Source: Proteles cristata cristata (Eukaryota > Chordata > Mammalia > Carnivora > Hyaenidae). From it: DNA of 64,000 nucleotides. Each line of letters starts with the position of its first letter. The first letter of the stretch is position 1. The position numbers and the translations under genes were made by a program. The notes below the pieces were generated by a model, which did not search any database, was not told where the DNA came from, and saw only the letters and a program-made list of their open reading frames with translations. Positions 12,044 through 24,544 of this stretch are shown in pieces. Where the stretch lies: assembly GCA_017311185.1 (NCBI GenBank), contig JAESUZ010005106.1, positions 434,001 to 498,000 of the forward strand. Direction: 5' to 3'.

Positions 12044-14113
12044 TTTTTTTATCCAAGTCTTACAGTTTTCTATGTATGGTTCTCTAATCACCTTGGCTAA
12101 ATTTATTCCAAAGTGTTTTATTTATTTTGATGCTATTGTAAATGGAATTGTTTTCTTAATTTATTTTTCGGCTATTTTAGTGTATGGAAATACAATTGAC
12201 TTCTGTATGTTGATTTTGTATTCTGCACCTTACTGAATTTGTTAATTAGTTTTAACAGTTCTTTGGTGGAATCTTTAAGATTTTTCTATATAGAAGATAA
12301 TATCATCTGCAAACAAAGACAATTTTATTTTTCCTTTCTGATATGGATGCTTTTTATTTCTTTCTCTTCCCTGATTGCTCTATATAAAACTTTTAGTATT
12401 GAATAAGTGGTAAGAGAGGGCACCCTTGTCTTGTGCCTGATCTTAGAGGAAAAGTCTTCAACCTCTCACCACTGAGTATGATGTTAGCTGTGGGCTTGTC
12501 ATACATGGCTTTTATCATGTTGAGGTATGTTTCTTCATCCTATCCTATTTATTCAGAGTTTTTATCATGAAAGAATGCTCTATTTTTTCAAATGCTTTTG
12601 CTATATCTATTGAGAGGATCATATGATTTTTCTCTTTTACTCTATTAATGTAGTGTATCATATTTATGATTTGTGTATATTAAACCATCCTTGCATTCTG
12701 GGGATAAATCCCACCTGATCATAGTGCATGATCCTTTTAATGTGCTGTTGAATTCAATTTGCTCATATTTTGTGGAGAATTTTTGCATCTATATTCACCA
12801 GAGAGATAGGCCTGTAATTTTCCTTTCTCATACTGTCCTTATTTGGCTTTAGTATCAGGGTAATTCTGGCCTTGTAAAGTGAGCTTGGCAGTGTTCCCTC
12901 CTCATTGGTTTTTTGGAAGAGTTTTAAAAGATTTTGAGGATTGGCATTAATTTCTCTTTAGATGTTTAGACACCATCTTGTCATCATCATCAGGGACACC
13001 ATCTTGTCCTGGACTTCTCTTTGTTGGGAGGTTTTTGATTACTAACACAATCTCCTTACTCATTATTATTGGTATGTTCAGATTTTTTATCTCCTCATGA
13101 TTCTAGGAATGTGTCCATTCCTTCTAGGTTATACAATTTGTTGGCATATAATTGTTTATAATAATCTCTTATGATCCTTATATTTTTGTGGTATCAGTTG
13201 TAATGTCCTCTTTCATTCCTGATTTTAATTATTTCAATCTTTTCTCATTTCTCCTTTGTCTCCCCTTTGTAATATCAGTCACCTTCTCCTGACTTTACCA
13301 ATTGACTTTGAAAGAGAAATACTTCCATCGGCCCTGCTAGGGGGTCTGAGGCTTCTTATGGATACACCGATTTCACACTTCTTGCTCCCTCTTGTGGCAG
13401 AATCTTTAAGCTTGTATGCTTTCTCTCAGTCTGGCAGTGCTCCAGACTGCCTGCCAACATATTCCCTTTTGCTTTCCCAAATTTGTGGTCTCTTCCTGGC
13501 CCACAGATTGAAGACAGCTTTCTACACAAGCTCAGTAGCCATCTGCCAAAACTCACTCTCATCACTGTCAGGAGTGCACACAGAGAGCTGACCACAGTAG
13601 CAGTGTGTGTGGATGAGGTATGCAGAGTGATGGGGGTGCTTGGGTCATTTGGGGGCATCTGCAGGAGAGGCATCCCCAGTGCTTGAGCGTGGGTTTCTTG
13701 ATGGAATCTGTGTCACAGTTAGTAGGATCCACATCCTTTTAACGCCCTCTGACAGTCCTATCATCTGCTGCTCTCCCATCTGCCCTCCAGTAATGCAGCT
13801 CATGAATCAGTAAACTGGAAAGTGAGAGCAGAATGTGCCTCCTTGACAACATCCCACACAGCTGGGGAAGCTGGTGGTCCCTGACATATTCTCACTTGTA
13901 CAGAGGAAGAAATCACAGGCTGAGAAGGTCTTGCTTGGCACTGAGCTATGCTGCCTTGACGCAGGTAAAGACAAACTGTTCTTCTTACCCCTTACAAAGT
14001 GTCCACACTCACATTTTTTGCTGCAGTGGTGTGCTAGAAGTTTTCTGCTGGAAACCCGGACTTCCACAAAGGCTCTCTCATCAATGGATGACTGTCAAAG
14101 ACACTGTTTTCCA

Positions 14114-14560
14114 AGAGCCTAAGTGTCCATCAACAGACGAATGGATCAAGAAGATGTGGTTTATCTATATGATGGAATATTACATGGCAATGAGAAAGAA
14201 TGAAATCTGGCCATGTGTAGCAACATGGATGGACCTTGAGGATGTAATGCTGAGCAAAATAAGTCAGGTAGAGAGGGACAAATATCATATGTTTGCACGT
14301 ATAGGAGGATTAGGAGGGACTTAATGGAGGACCATGGGGGAGAAGAAGGGGGGAAATGGTGGGGGAAAGGGAGAGAGGCAAACCATGAGAGACTCTTGAA
14401 TGCTGAGAAAAACTGAGGACTGATGGGTGTGGGGGGGAGGGAGATGGGCATGGAGGGGACACTTGTGGGGATGAGCACTGGTGTTATATGGAAACCAATT
14501 GACAATAAACTATTTGTAAAAAAAAAAAAGTGAATAAATTCCCCCCAAAAAAAAAAAAAA
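14114..14560 (+). mobile_element. Young carnivore L1, 3' end only
   Basis: 447-base 5'-truncated copy in the plus direction, beginning at 'agagcctaagtgtccatcaa' and ending after 'gacaataaactatttgtaaa' and a poly-A tail. The tail is interrupted by 'gtgaataaattcccccc'. Flanks are AAAGACACTGTTTTCCA and AAAGACAGTGTTTTCCA. It is nested in the 5' part of the older minus L1. Confidence 0.94.
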
Positions 14561-14834
14561 AAAGACAGTGTTTTCCAGAGGCTCTGGGACACAGCCAAGA
14601 GAAGTTGGATAATCATAGGCTGATGCAGGGCTCACAGACCTGGAACTGAGGTCTGACTGGCTATGACATGTCACACAGGCGGGCAAGACTCCTTCCCAGG
14701 TCACCTGGTATGTGGTTCTATTTCCTACCGCTACCTCAAAGGTGCTTTTGTCTGTGAATGAATTCTAAATTGCCATTATTGAGAGAAGGTTACCAGCAAG
14801 GGCTGTCTTATTCAGGTATATTGGTTCCACCACT

Positions 14835-15002
14835 GCCTCATGGATATTTTCCACTTTGGGTTAAAATCTAATACTACTTTATTTTGTTGTTCAAATTGTT
14901 CCAGAGTTGACCACTGGGAGTTTTTTCAATTGGCTCTTGTGTCACTTTGCTATACCCTTCCCCTTCATTGTGGTCAAGTATAATTTTCCAAAACTATAAT
15001 TT
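14835..15002. mobile_element. Old interspersed repeat, right half
   Basis: Continuation of the repeat at 7446-7985 ('actttgggttaaaatctaat', 'caaattgttccagagttgac'). It ends at the SINE at 15003. Confidence 0.5.
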
Positions 15003-15225
15003 TTTAAAATTCTTTTAATGTTTTATTTATTTCTGAGAGAGAGATAGAGACAGCGCGAGAAGGGGAAGGTCAGAGAGAGAGGGAGACACAGAATCTGATG
15101 ACAGGCTCCAGGCTCTGAGCTAGCTGTCAGCACAGAGCCCGAAGTGGGGCTCGAACCCACAAACCATGAGATTATGACCTGAGCCGAAGTCGGATGCTTA
15201 ACCGACTGAGCCACCCAGGTGCCCC
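15003..15225 (-). mobile_element. CAN-SINE, young
   Basis: Full minus-strand SINE with an intact reverse B box (GGGCTCGAACCC) and A box region. Perfect flanking repeats TCCAAAACTATAATT at 14988-15002 and 15226-15240. Confidence 0.96.
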
Positions 15226-15299
15226 TCCAAAACTATAATTAAACCCTAACTTCTGGGGTTAACTTCTTTCGTGAATGAAATCATTTGCATTTTTGTAGT

Positions 15300-15775
15300 T
15301 AAGCAGAATAATGGCCCCTTGAAAATGTCCATGTCCTAATCCCTGGATCCTGTGAATATATTACCTTTCATAGGAAAAAGGAGAGCTTTGCAAGTGTGAT
15401 TAATGTAAGGGTCTTTCAAGGGCAAGATTAGCCAGGATTGTCCAGGTGGGCTTACTGTTATAAGAGAAAGAGGAAGGCAAGAAATCAGAGTCTGAGAGAG
15501 AGATTGGAAGATGTTACATTGCTGGCTTTGAAGATGGAGAAAGATGTTGATAGCGAACAAATGTAGACAGCTTCTAGAAGCTGAAAAACACAAGGAAATG
15601 GATTCTGCCCTAGAACCTCTAAAAAAAACCTGTAGCCTGGCCAACATCTTGATTTTAGCCCAGTGAAACACATCTAGGACTCCTGACCCTCAGACTTATA
15701 AGATAATAAATTTGTGTTATGTTAGGGCACTAAATTTGTGGTAATTTCTTAGCAGCAATAGGAAATTGATAGTAT
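15300..15775 (+). mobile_element. MLT1-type LTR (ERVL-MaLR)
   Basis: Solo LTR fossil of a MaLR endogenous element. It shows 'agaataatggccccttgaaa', 'ctaatccctggatcctgtga', 'gctggctttgaagatggaga', 'agataataaatttgtgttat' and the terminal 'gcagcaataggaaattgata'. No internal coding sequence is present. The open frames across it are chance. Confidence 0.8.
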
Positions 15776-16740
15776 CTCTCCTAAAGGGAACACATTTAGC
15801 TCTTATCAGTTTATTACAAGTTAGCATTTAATTTTACAGAATCTGGGCTCTCATCAATAGTTGACTGTAAGTCAAAACTCCTTCCCCAAGAGAGCTGGGT
15901 GACCCTTGGGCGGGCTTGACTGGACAGTGCTTTCATATCATGTTGAAAACACAAATAGTAATCTTTCTGCTTTATTTTCAAGTTTTCAATAACCTTTCCT
16001 AACATCTATTTGCTCTGCCCATATTTCTCTCTGAAGAACCCACATACTTCTATTTCTCTTGTCCCTCAAAAATCTCTTTAGCAACCAAGTCTGGACATCA
16101 GGCTACATTATTCCTAAAGCTGGAATTTGTAGGTGTGTATTTCTGTTTTTTTCAAGTAGCATACAGTGTATACAAACACACTCTCTTCGTTCTACTCTCC
16201 CTTCATGATGACTGGCCCAGCTACTATCAGTTTGATTTGTTCAGAACTTTGTGGAAAAAGAGTACAAAGTCACGCACATAAATTTTTTAAATGAACATCA
16301 TAAATGCAAAGGAAGAGCTGAACAGAGGAAATAAAAATTGTAAGTGCAAGTAGCATTAGGATCAGAGATTTGACCTGAATCTTTCCAAAGAGGGGGAAAA
16401 CTGCCCAACTATCAAATCTCATCATAAGATAATGTCATTTCAAAGGCCTCGTTGCATGAGGAGCCCAAAGCTAACAAAGGCCCCATGTAACGGGGTAATG
16501 TGCTCCTATACATCTACAATGACGTTGGGATCTTCCAGAACCATGCTGCAAAAAGAGCCTGTCCTCCAGACTCCAACTGTCTGCTTTCAAATCCATCTTG
16601 CAGGCCCCAACAGGGCTGGTCACTACTTTATGGATTCCTGTCATGTTGAAATCTCCTTTCATCCCAGTGCAGAACCTCAGGTGCTACCATCATGCATCTG
16701 GCTCCACTCTAGCTGCCTATTTTTAAGAAACCCCAGATGA
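15776..16740. other. Single-copy sequence
   Basis: No recognised repeat or gene. Short open frames of 60-100 codons on both strands overlap one another and show no coding signature. Confidence 0.5.
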
Positions 16741-16744
16741 CGTA

Positions 16745-16930
16745 GAGCAATAGTCTCCCAACTTAAGACTTCATCAGCATCACCCAGAGGGCTCATTAAA
16801 ACACAGATTTCTGGGCTCCACCAGAAGTTTCTGATTCTGGGGGGCAGGGTAGGGCCCAAGAATATGCATTTTTAGCAAGGTCCCGGCAGACAAGGCTGCT
16901 GCTGTTCTCCAAGTGCTTTGGAGAAGCGCC
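16745..16930 (+). mobile_element. MER5A (hAT-Charlie DNA transposon fossil)
   Basis: Matches the MER5A order: 'catcagcatcacccagaggg', 'ctcattaaaacacagatttc', 'gggctccaccagaagtttct', 'gggcccaagaatatgcattt'. Non-autonomous and dead. Confidence 0.85.
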
Positions 16931-16934
16931 ACCA

Positions 16935-17105
16935 GAACCTGTGAGAAGGGACATCTGGGGGGATGGAAATGTTCCATATCTTTATTGGCACATGGTTACT
17001 CTGGTGCATACATTTGTCAAACTCATTAAACTGTCCACTTAAAATGAGTGCATTTTACCATGTGTAAATGATGCTTTAATAAAATTGATTTAAAACTTTT
17101 AAAAA
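16935..17105 (+). mobile_element. L1M 3' UTR fragment
   Basis: Typical old L1 end: 'gatggaaatgttccatatct', 'gtgcatacatttgtcaaact', 'cacttaaaatgagtgcattt', 'taataaaattgatttaaaac'. Confidence 0.8.
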
Positions 17106-17670
17106 TTAATGGAATCACATGCTCCTACATATTTGCAGTGATAGCTGATCAATCGTAATTCATTATTTATTGAGTCCCTTCTTGGTGACATGCAATCTGG
17201 TAAATTCTGGAAATATATGGGCATATAATATGGTGGTTTCATCCTGAAATTTCTCCCAGATGCCAAGAAGTTCACTGCCAATACAATATTATATAGTAAA
17301 TGGTAGAATAGGAGAAAATCAAAGCCTCATAGGAGATTCCACTAGAAATTAACAACCTCTCCCGATCATCATTCTTCTTAAAAAACCTACCTGAGCCACA
17401 GTCATGGTAGAGAAAGTGACATCAGGTGCCATCTACCTTCCATTCACTGGACCACAGCTGGTTGGAGCAAGGTGGCCCCTGACCCACACTGGATCAGTCC
17501 AGGTGTTTGGGATGGAGATTTGGAGGCTGAGCCAGTTGGTTATGGGAGTCACAGTGTTTAGGACTGAGGGAGCAGTGTATAAGCAAGGGAGGATAATTAA
17601 GGAGAAGATCAGAGAAATAAGAGGCCAAGGTCCTGCAGTGTACTCTTTCCGCAGAGCCCTGGGAGCCTCC
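17106..17670. other. Mostly single-copy, possible L2 debris
   Basis: Positions 17150-17290 look vaguely like an L2 3' region in reverse ('attcattatttattgagtcc'). The rest is unassigned and no gene is seen. Confidence 0.4.
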
Positions 17671-17676
17671 CGGAGC

Positions 17677-17860
17677 AGTGATTCTCAATCATAAATGTGC
17701 AGAAGAATCATCTGGGCAGATTGTTCATGTGCCAGTCCTTCAGGCTCCTGGCAAAGCAGGTGGGCATGGAGCAGGGATGGAAACTTGCAAAAACCACCCA
17801 GGTGATCCTGATGTGAGTAGTCTGTGGACTACAGTCTGAGAAACACTACCCTACATCCAT
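17677..17860 (+). mobile_element. MER5A-like fossil
   Basis: Second MER5-type element: 'gcagtgattctcaatcataa', 'cagaagaatcatctgggcag', 'ccaggtgatcctgatgtgag' and a terminal 'ctgagaaacactacc'. Dead and diverged. Confidence 0.72.
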
Positions 17861-17883
17861 GTTTGGTTTGAACTTACACCTCT

Positions 17884-18076
17884 TTTTTTTTAATGTTTAT
17901 CTATTTTGAAAGAGAGAGAGAGAGAGAGCAGGGGCTGGGCAGAGAAAGAATCCCAAGCAGGTTCCACACTCAGCTCAAAGCCTGACGCAGGGCTCCATCT
18001 CACCAGCAATGAGCTCATGACCTGAGCCGAAACTAAGAGTCCAACACTCAACCAACTGAGCCATCCAAGCACCCCT
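17884..18076 (-). mobile_element. CAN-SINE, older
   Basis: Minus-strand SINE with a diverged head ('ccatccaagcacccc'). The duplication AACTTACACCT/AACTTAAACCT borders it. Confidence 0.9.
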
Positions 18077-18079
18077 AAC

Positions 18080-19495
18080 TTAAACCTTTTTGAGTGCGGG
18101 TCTGGTTCTGAGAATCAAAAAGCTCTAATTAAGACAGTTCACATTGCCAAATTTGAGAAATTAAGGAAAGCCTGACACGAAGTGAGATGTGTGACTCTGG
18201 TGATGAGAGTGAATCAACGAACTGAAGTGTGTAGGTGTGCACAGCTGGGGAGGAGGGAGGAGGGAGGAGAGAGGAGGAGTTGTGTGAGAGACCTATGTGG
18301 AATCTCCCTGGCTTTTGGCAGCCATTTTCTATTTTCTCTACTCAGACCCTTTTACTCTCTGGCTAGTTTCTCTGACGTTTCTAGAATCAAAACTCAGCAT
18401 TTTAAAAGAGCATTTAATGCAAAAGCCTACAGGGAAAGAGCTTTGGGCTTTCCGCCCTAGGGCTGGGCAAGGGATGCCTGTCAGGAGCCACTCTGTGCAA
18501 GGCCTGAGCAAGTCTGGAAGTATGAGGGTGCTGACACCCTGAAGCAACCTGGATCGAAAGGGGGACAAAAGCCCGTAGACAAATACTCCCCTTTTACTCC
18601 CCACAGGTAGAAAATTCTAAGGTGCATTTTATATGGTGTCTCAAAGCATCCTCAGTGGGACGGAGATCCGGTTGCCCAGAGGTGATGGTCTGTACCCTTC
18701 TTCCCTAGTCACACAATCTCCACGTAGGCTCATTGGGATCTCTTCCCAAAATAAACTATGGCGCCCCTTGTCCTCTCTGCTTATGAAGCTCAAACTAAGA
18801 CAGCCAAACAGCCATAATGAGGAAAGAGAAGAATTAAAGTCAGAAAAAATCTTAGAAAGGCTTATCACCCCTCCTGGTCTTTTTACCTGGAATGTAAATG
18901 GGGCTCATTTGGGGCCCCAGTATTCTCACTTTTTCCACTTTGTTTTAGATATTCCAGAGAGGAGACCCTTAGTTCTGTTTGGAGCGAGGGTATATTTTAC
19001 CCTGGAGATCAGCACTTCCAATCCTGCTTGAGTTCAAGGTCAGATGAAGGTTTCCTAAGTGTAGCTCGACAGAGATGACTTAGATGAAGTTGCTGCTGAT
19101 TGCATGGGAAGCCAGCTCCTTTGTACACCATGACCGAAGGCTCTCAGGGCAGTGAGTGGCACCCAAGGAGGCCACTCCACCCTCCCTCACAATGCTCACC
19201 CACTCTTGGGGTCCGGCCAGGCCCTAAGGCTGAAGAAGGCACTTTGATTTCAGCCTCTGAGACCCTCAGTGGCTTCATGACACAATGAACTTCCTGGCAG
19301 ATAAACTTCCCAGTAGCCTCTTCCAGCCTTTGTGTTGGTTTCTTTGGCCCCCTAAAGCCCTGCCCTCACCCCCTCCCTTTGTATCTCTCTTAATTGGTTT
19401 GCCTGAAGAAGGTTCTTCCTACTTCGAGCCCCCATCATCACTTGCTTGAAGCCTGGTTACACTTTCCTAGCTAACATGCTGCTTTTACTGATGTT
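18080..19495. other. Single-copy stretch with short GGA-rich tract
   Basis: No recognisable gene or transposon. A GGAGGGA tract lies near 18248-18280. A 132-codon open frame at 18633-19031 has no recognisable domain and overlaps reverse-strand frames, so I do not call it a gene. Confidence 0.5.
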
Positions 19496-19499
19496 GTCG

Positions 19500-19740
19500 A
19501 CCCAGTAACTATCTTATGTGACATTTAAAAAAAAATTGTGAATCAGATCATGTCACCTCTCTGCTTATAATAATCCACTGGCTTCCCATTGTACTTAGAA
19601 CAAAATACAAACCAGGGGCACCTAGGTGGCTCAGTCAGTTAAGCATCTGACTCTCAGTTTCAGCTCAGGTCATGATCTCATGGTTTATGAGTTCAAGCCC
19701 CACATAGGGCTTTGTGCTGACAGTGTGGATCCTGCTTGAG

Positions 19741-19778
<38 letters not shown>

Positions 19779-20212
19779 CCTCCCCCAGTTGCTCATGAAT
19801 GCTCTCTCTCTCTCTCAAAAATAAATAATTAAACTTAAAAAAATTTTTTAAAGAAATAAAATGCAAACCCTTAACAGTGGTCTACAAGGCTCTCCATGAT
19901 ATAATCTTGCTTCATCATGCCCTCGCTGCTCACTAGTTCCAGCCACATCCACCCACTTTCCATTCCTAAAACCCTCCTGGCATGCTCTTACTTTCTGGCA
20001 AGTGCACTAGCCACGCCCTCTGCCTGGGAATGCTCTCCCCCCAGATGTTCATATGACTGGCTCCTTCTTGACCTTCTGGCTCAGCTGAAAAGAAAGACTC
20101 CAAAAACAGTATTTCCTTCAGAGCTAATCCAAAGTAACACTCCCTCTCCAAATTACACTGCCTCCATCACCTACTTTACGATTTTCAAAGTCACTCATGA
20201 ATAAATGAATGA
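19500..20212 (+). mobile_element. L2 3' region, split by a SINE
   Basis: Follows the L2 order: 'atcatgtcacctctctgctt', 'ccactggcttcccattgtac', (SINE), 'tctacaaggctctccatgat', 'tctgcctgggaatgctctcc', and the end 'aataaatgaatgaatgaacc'. The open frame at 19917-20204 falls in it and is a fossil. Confidence 0.8.
19615..19856 (+). mobile_element. CAN-SINE with long (TC)n
   Basis: Plus-strand SINE, head GGGGCACCTAGGTGGCTCAG, with an expanded TC run at 19743-19775. Flanks CAAAATACAAACC and AAAATGCAAACCC show insertion into the L2. Confidence 0.93.
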
Positions 20213-20214
20213 AT

Positions 20215-21930
20215 GAACCCAACTGCAGGCTGTGAAATTTGCACATGAGCTACTTTCTGACTTAGATTCCTTGGATGCAAGAGGAGTTTGTAAATATGAC
20301 ACTAGGGTTGGTCTTTCCACACAAGTACACATTTCCTGGCTATAGCTCCACTGATATCTGCTGCTGTTGCAGACATACACATTCGATCTGGAAGAAGAAA
20401 TAAATCCCTTCCCTGTCTTCCAGCAACCCCATCTCCAGCCACCACCTCCCACTGACAGAGCCTAATCAGAAGCCAGCTAAAAGGGAGTGTGACGAATGTA
20501 GCCTGTAGACTTCTACCCTGCATCCTGGTTCAGAGAGAGGAAGAGGGCCTGCAGATGACAACCAACAGATGAATAACCAGTAGAGTGTCATGCTTAGTAA
20601 TTCAAGAGATAATCAAAGGGCTGCAAACCTCAGGTTACCTCACAGGTTAGTTTTTCCAACATCCCTCCTCTGCGAGAACAATCCTCAGGAATCCATCCAC
20701 ATATTCAGAAAAGCAGAGAACAAGAAGTGTTATTGTATTTGAGGGGGAACAAAACACCTTCAACTGCAAGCAAAATCCATAAAATAATGAATGAAAAAAA
20801 GTAAGAGAATAATTAAGCATCAAAATGATCATTCCTGAGTAAGTACAATGAGCAGAATGGTGGTATCAGATTATTCTGTTGAGAAGGTGCACTCTGGGCA
20901 TTTGCAAAAAGGATAAAGAAATTAATCCAGCCCCATAAAAAGATGAGAAAAGTAGCTTTGCAGTCCTATAGCATGGTGCTTTGAACCTTCAAGGCTACTG
21001 AAATGCTTCAGGTAAAATAAGGCCAAAGCCAATTAATACATATAAAGCCAAAATGGTGAGGAGGGGTGAGAGTGGGGGAGGAGCTTTGGGTGTCACTCAA
21101 GTATTGGTGTGGGGTAGCCATTTCCAGCAGAAAGCACATCCTTCTATCTTCTACTCTGCCATTCTGAGCCTATGGTTTCTGCTCTCAAAGTCATAAAGTG
21201 GTGTTGAAGCTCCAGCCATCATACCTGTGGTTCTGGGCAGCAGAAGAAAGAAGACAGAAAGGCAAAACAGCATGCGTCTCATCTGAGTCAGCTCCCAGCT
21301 GGGACCCTCCCAGAAGCTCCACAAAACATGTGCTTTCACTTCACCGGCCAGCACTTACTCCCACCACCATATTTAATAGTGCGGGAGAAAGGGAAATGTA
21401 GTCTTTCCGCCAAGCACACTGCTGCCTCCAACAAAATTGGGGGTCTGTTACTAAGAATGGAGGAGGCAGGAATCGGGTAAACCACTGGCAACCGTCACAG
21501 ACATGAAAGATGCGGCTTCCCAGGTTACCCCAGGGAAGAGCGCTAGAAATAAAGATAGTCAGTCTCCTCTGACTAGCAGGTTCCCTTGCTTGTACTTACT
21601 TGCCTCCACACCTACCCGAGGTGTGTATTGTAAGGGATCAAAAGGCACCACCCCAGGGGGGTCTGTCAACGTCATCATCAGACATATCCTGTGCTCCACT
21701 AATTGGACTATATCCTTTACTTGCAAGCAAATGCCTGCTACCCACAGTGCTCTGAGGGAACATATGGTTTCTGCTGACTTGCTAATTTACCATGGATCGC
21801 TCAAACTCTCTAGAAATTTGCAAAATGAATTCCAGACCTCAGAGCGAGCAGGTATAAGGTTACTAATACTGCCTTACTGCCTGAGTGGTCAGCAACAACT
21901 CAGCATTGTGCATAATTAATAATGATATGA
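20215..21930. other. Single-copy stretch
   Basis: No gene or clear repeat. A 138-codon plus-strand frame at 21503-21919 lacks known motifs and has no supporting splice or start context. It is weak evidence only. Confidence 0.45.
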
Positions 21931-21934
21931 ATAA

Positions 21935-22145
21935 CATCAATAGCCATCTTCCACTGATTGTTGACTATGTGCCAAGTATTGTGCCAGGCATTTTGCCCCC
22001 AGAGACTTACTTTGGAGTATTAAATACGGCAATGTATCCCACAGTCTCAGAAGATGTTTAGATTCATCTCTTATTCAACATCATTCCGTTAGTAAGTGGC
22101 AGAGCTAGGATTAAACCCAGGTCTTCCTGGCACCAACTCCCATTA
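21935..22145 (-). mobile_element. MIR
   Basis: Reverse MIR: 'gactatgtgccaagtattgt', 'gtaagtggcagagctaggat', 'taaacccaggtcttcctggc'. Confidence 0.8.
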
Positions 22146-22149
22146 TTTT

Positions 22150-24180
22150 TTCTAGTAACTGCCCCTGATTTAGGGTAAGTCACGTGTCAAGCCTTTATAT
22201 TAGTTAAAATATAGGTTCTTGGTTTTTAACAAAGACCAGGTAAGAGTCATTTAGTTAAGTTTTGGTTCAAGTTCAAGTCAAGGGTAGTCTGGCCAGGGGG
22301 GTAAGGGCTGGGTGTATAGCTCTGCTCCACACAGAGATGGAGGGACCCACACCTCTTTCACCTTCATGCTCTGCCATTTCTGGTGTTGGAAGTTATAGAG
22401 AGGATGCGGCTGCTGGTTGACCCTTAAGCTGCAGCCAGACCATCAGTGGCTCCTTAAGCACCCTACCCCCGGCCCCTGCCACTGTCCTTGAATTATATGT
22501 TCTGCCCAGCATTCCCTCAGTAGGAGCCATTTCAAGGACTCAGCTTTCAGAGAATGCAGTGGTCTGCCTCTTTCTTCACTCTCTTCTTGACCTCCATTGA
22601 AAGGGGCCAGTTTCGGATTTCACCAGGAGAACTTCCAAGGTTGAGAACCAATGACTGGATTATTGCTCTCACCCCCATGTTTAAAGATGGCTCATTGGCA
22701 CTTGCTTGTTCCAGAGTTCTAGGCAAGGAAAGAAGAGCAAATAGAAGGTATTGCCTTCCAATGGGAACAACTAGAACCTGCACCCACTACTTCTTCTCCC
22801 ATTCTTTGAGGGGGATTAGGCAAAATTTGGCTACACGGTCATACTAAACACAAAGAGGGATGGGAAATGTAGTCCCTACCATGACAGCCCAAAGCCCAGA
22901 GAAAACCTAAAGGGTGGGTTTGTATACTAATAGGAGTAAGGGAACAAAAATTAGACTTTGCCCTTTTCCTGGACTGCATCACAGGAAGAAAGGAGCGATC
23001 TATTCTTCTGGTTCAGGGGAGAGATGAGCACTGCCCCCACCAAACCACACAAAACGGGGACGCCACGCCATGGGTTGGGGGAAGGTTAGAAGTGGGACAA
23101 CCCAGAACTTTAACAGCTGTAGTGCTCAGTAATTATATTTTGAAAGAAAAGCAAACCTTAAAGAAGTGGCAGGAAAACAAGCTCTTATCATCATAAGGGA
23201 AATAGAAACCCTGGCTAATCAGGTCACCCAAGCTACATTTATCCTTTCCTGCTTTTGGCTCACAATCCTTTTTCAAACCCTCGTTCCTCAGAGCACACAG
23301 GGTCTGTAAATTTCCTCCTTCCAAATGGAGGGAGAGGTGTGTGGTTCTGTGTGGAAACACCCACTCCAGCTTTTCCCTCTGGGCCCAGACCCAGGGGTAG
23401 TAGATATCTTGATGGACCTCAGATGCCTGGAGCCACCAAAGAAACAGCCCAGTGTGGAGGGCGGGGCATGCCTGGCATTTATCCCAAGTTCATGAATCAA
23501 CACACACAGGCTCACCTCCCTTAGGCCTTCCTGTAAGTGCCTGGGAACAATTCTAGGTCAAGTAAGGATTCACGAGACCCAGGCTAAGTTCTTAAAAGTC
23601 CTCATACTGTTAATTATTTACACAATCATAGTATAGGCTCCATAAATGGTGGCCCTAGGCCTGCCTCTAGACATATTGTCTGGTTCTAACATCCACTGTA
23701 GCAACTGCTAGCAGCACTCTTTCCCTTCTCCTTACTGCTTTCGGACACACTGCCCTGCTCCCATCCACCACATCTGCATTTCTCTGCCAAGGGCTTCCTC
23801 GGGCTGATGGTACTACTTTGCCAAGCACAGGATACAAGGGAAGCATGTAGGAATTACATGCTCCACCTCTCAGAAGCAGCTCTCAACTGGTGACTCTCAG
23901 GTGCTGGTATATAAACACCCCAGCTCCCTCACCCGTTGGATGAGACCACAGCACTGGGCTGCAGGTAGGCACTGTGCTGGTGCGAAGTTTCCCCCATGGG
24001 ATGGAGCTCGCCTAGCCCACTGTGGCAGTTGGATTGATAACACACTTTTTGTCTGCCTTCCATTCCTTATCTCATTTCCTGACTTCACTGCTGCTGTTTC
24101 CTGCACTTCCCAAATAAACTACTTGCCGTCTTTCCCAGGAGATGCTTCTGGATGGACTCAAGCAAGACCAGCACTGTGAG
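22150..24180. other. Single-copy, moderately GC-rich stretch
   Basis: About 2 kb without a clear transposon. Several short frames occur on both strands and none is recognisable. It could contain regulatory DNA; nothing more specific can be said. Confidence 0.4.
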
Positions 24181-24184
24181 AGAT

Positions 24185-24420
24185 AGGCAGGCACAGGCTT
24201 TGGAGTCAGCCTGACCCAGATTTGAATTCTGGCTTCATTACTCCCTAGCTGAGTGATGCTGGGAAAACTACTCAACATGCTAGTGCCTCAACTTCCTCAT
24301 CTGCAAAATGGGGCTAATTATACCGACCTTGCAGGACTTTAAAATTTTAAATAAAACAGTTCCCCTAATGTCACTAGCACTGGTGATAGTATATAACAGA
24401 CACTCAAGAGTCAGCTTCCA
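24185..24420 (+). mobile_element. MIR, nearly full length
   Basis: Good forward MIR: 'ggctttggagtcagcctgac', 'tttgaattctggcttcatta', 'acttcctcatctgcaaaatg', then the 'acagacactcaagagtcag' end. Confidence 0.88.
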
Positions 24421-24429
24421 TTCTTTCTC

Positions 24430-24540
24430 ATGTCCATTTTATGAATAAGGACAATGAGGCACAGGAAAGGTTTCTTAACTTGAACCAGATTATAAATAGA
24501 GTTAAATGATGCCTCCTGGGTTCAAACACAAATATCTTTT
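24430..24540 (-). mobile_element. MIR fragment
   Basis: Short reverse MIR piece next to the forward copy: 'ccattttatgaataaggaca', 'atgaggcacaggaaaggttt'. Confidence 0.55.
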
Positions 24541-24544
24541 TGGT

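Larger units (their letters stand above)
7986..14834 (-). mobile_element. Older L1, minus strand, with two nested young L1s
   Basis: The 3' UTR begins near 7995 ('tgttttattgagatataatt'). The reverse of ORF2 runs from about 8450 to 9840 and resumes at 12062-13250. Positions 13250-14834 (less the nested copy) look like L1 5'-type sequence: 'gcagaatctttaagcttgta' and 'gacagctttctacacaagct'. Proposed outer duplications are ACTCATGAGTATTTT (near 7970) and CCTCATGGATATTTT (near 14837). ORF2 upstream of the RT core and ORF1 seem to be missing, so the copy is internally deleted. Assignment of the 13250-14834 part is less sure than the rest. Confidence 0.68.
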
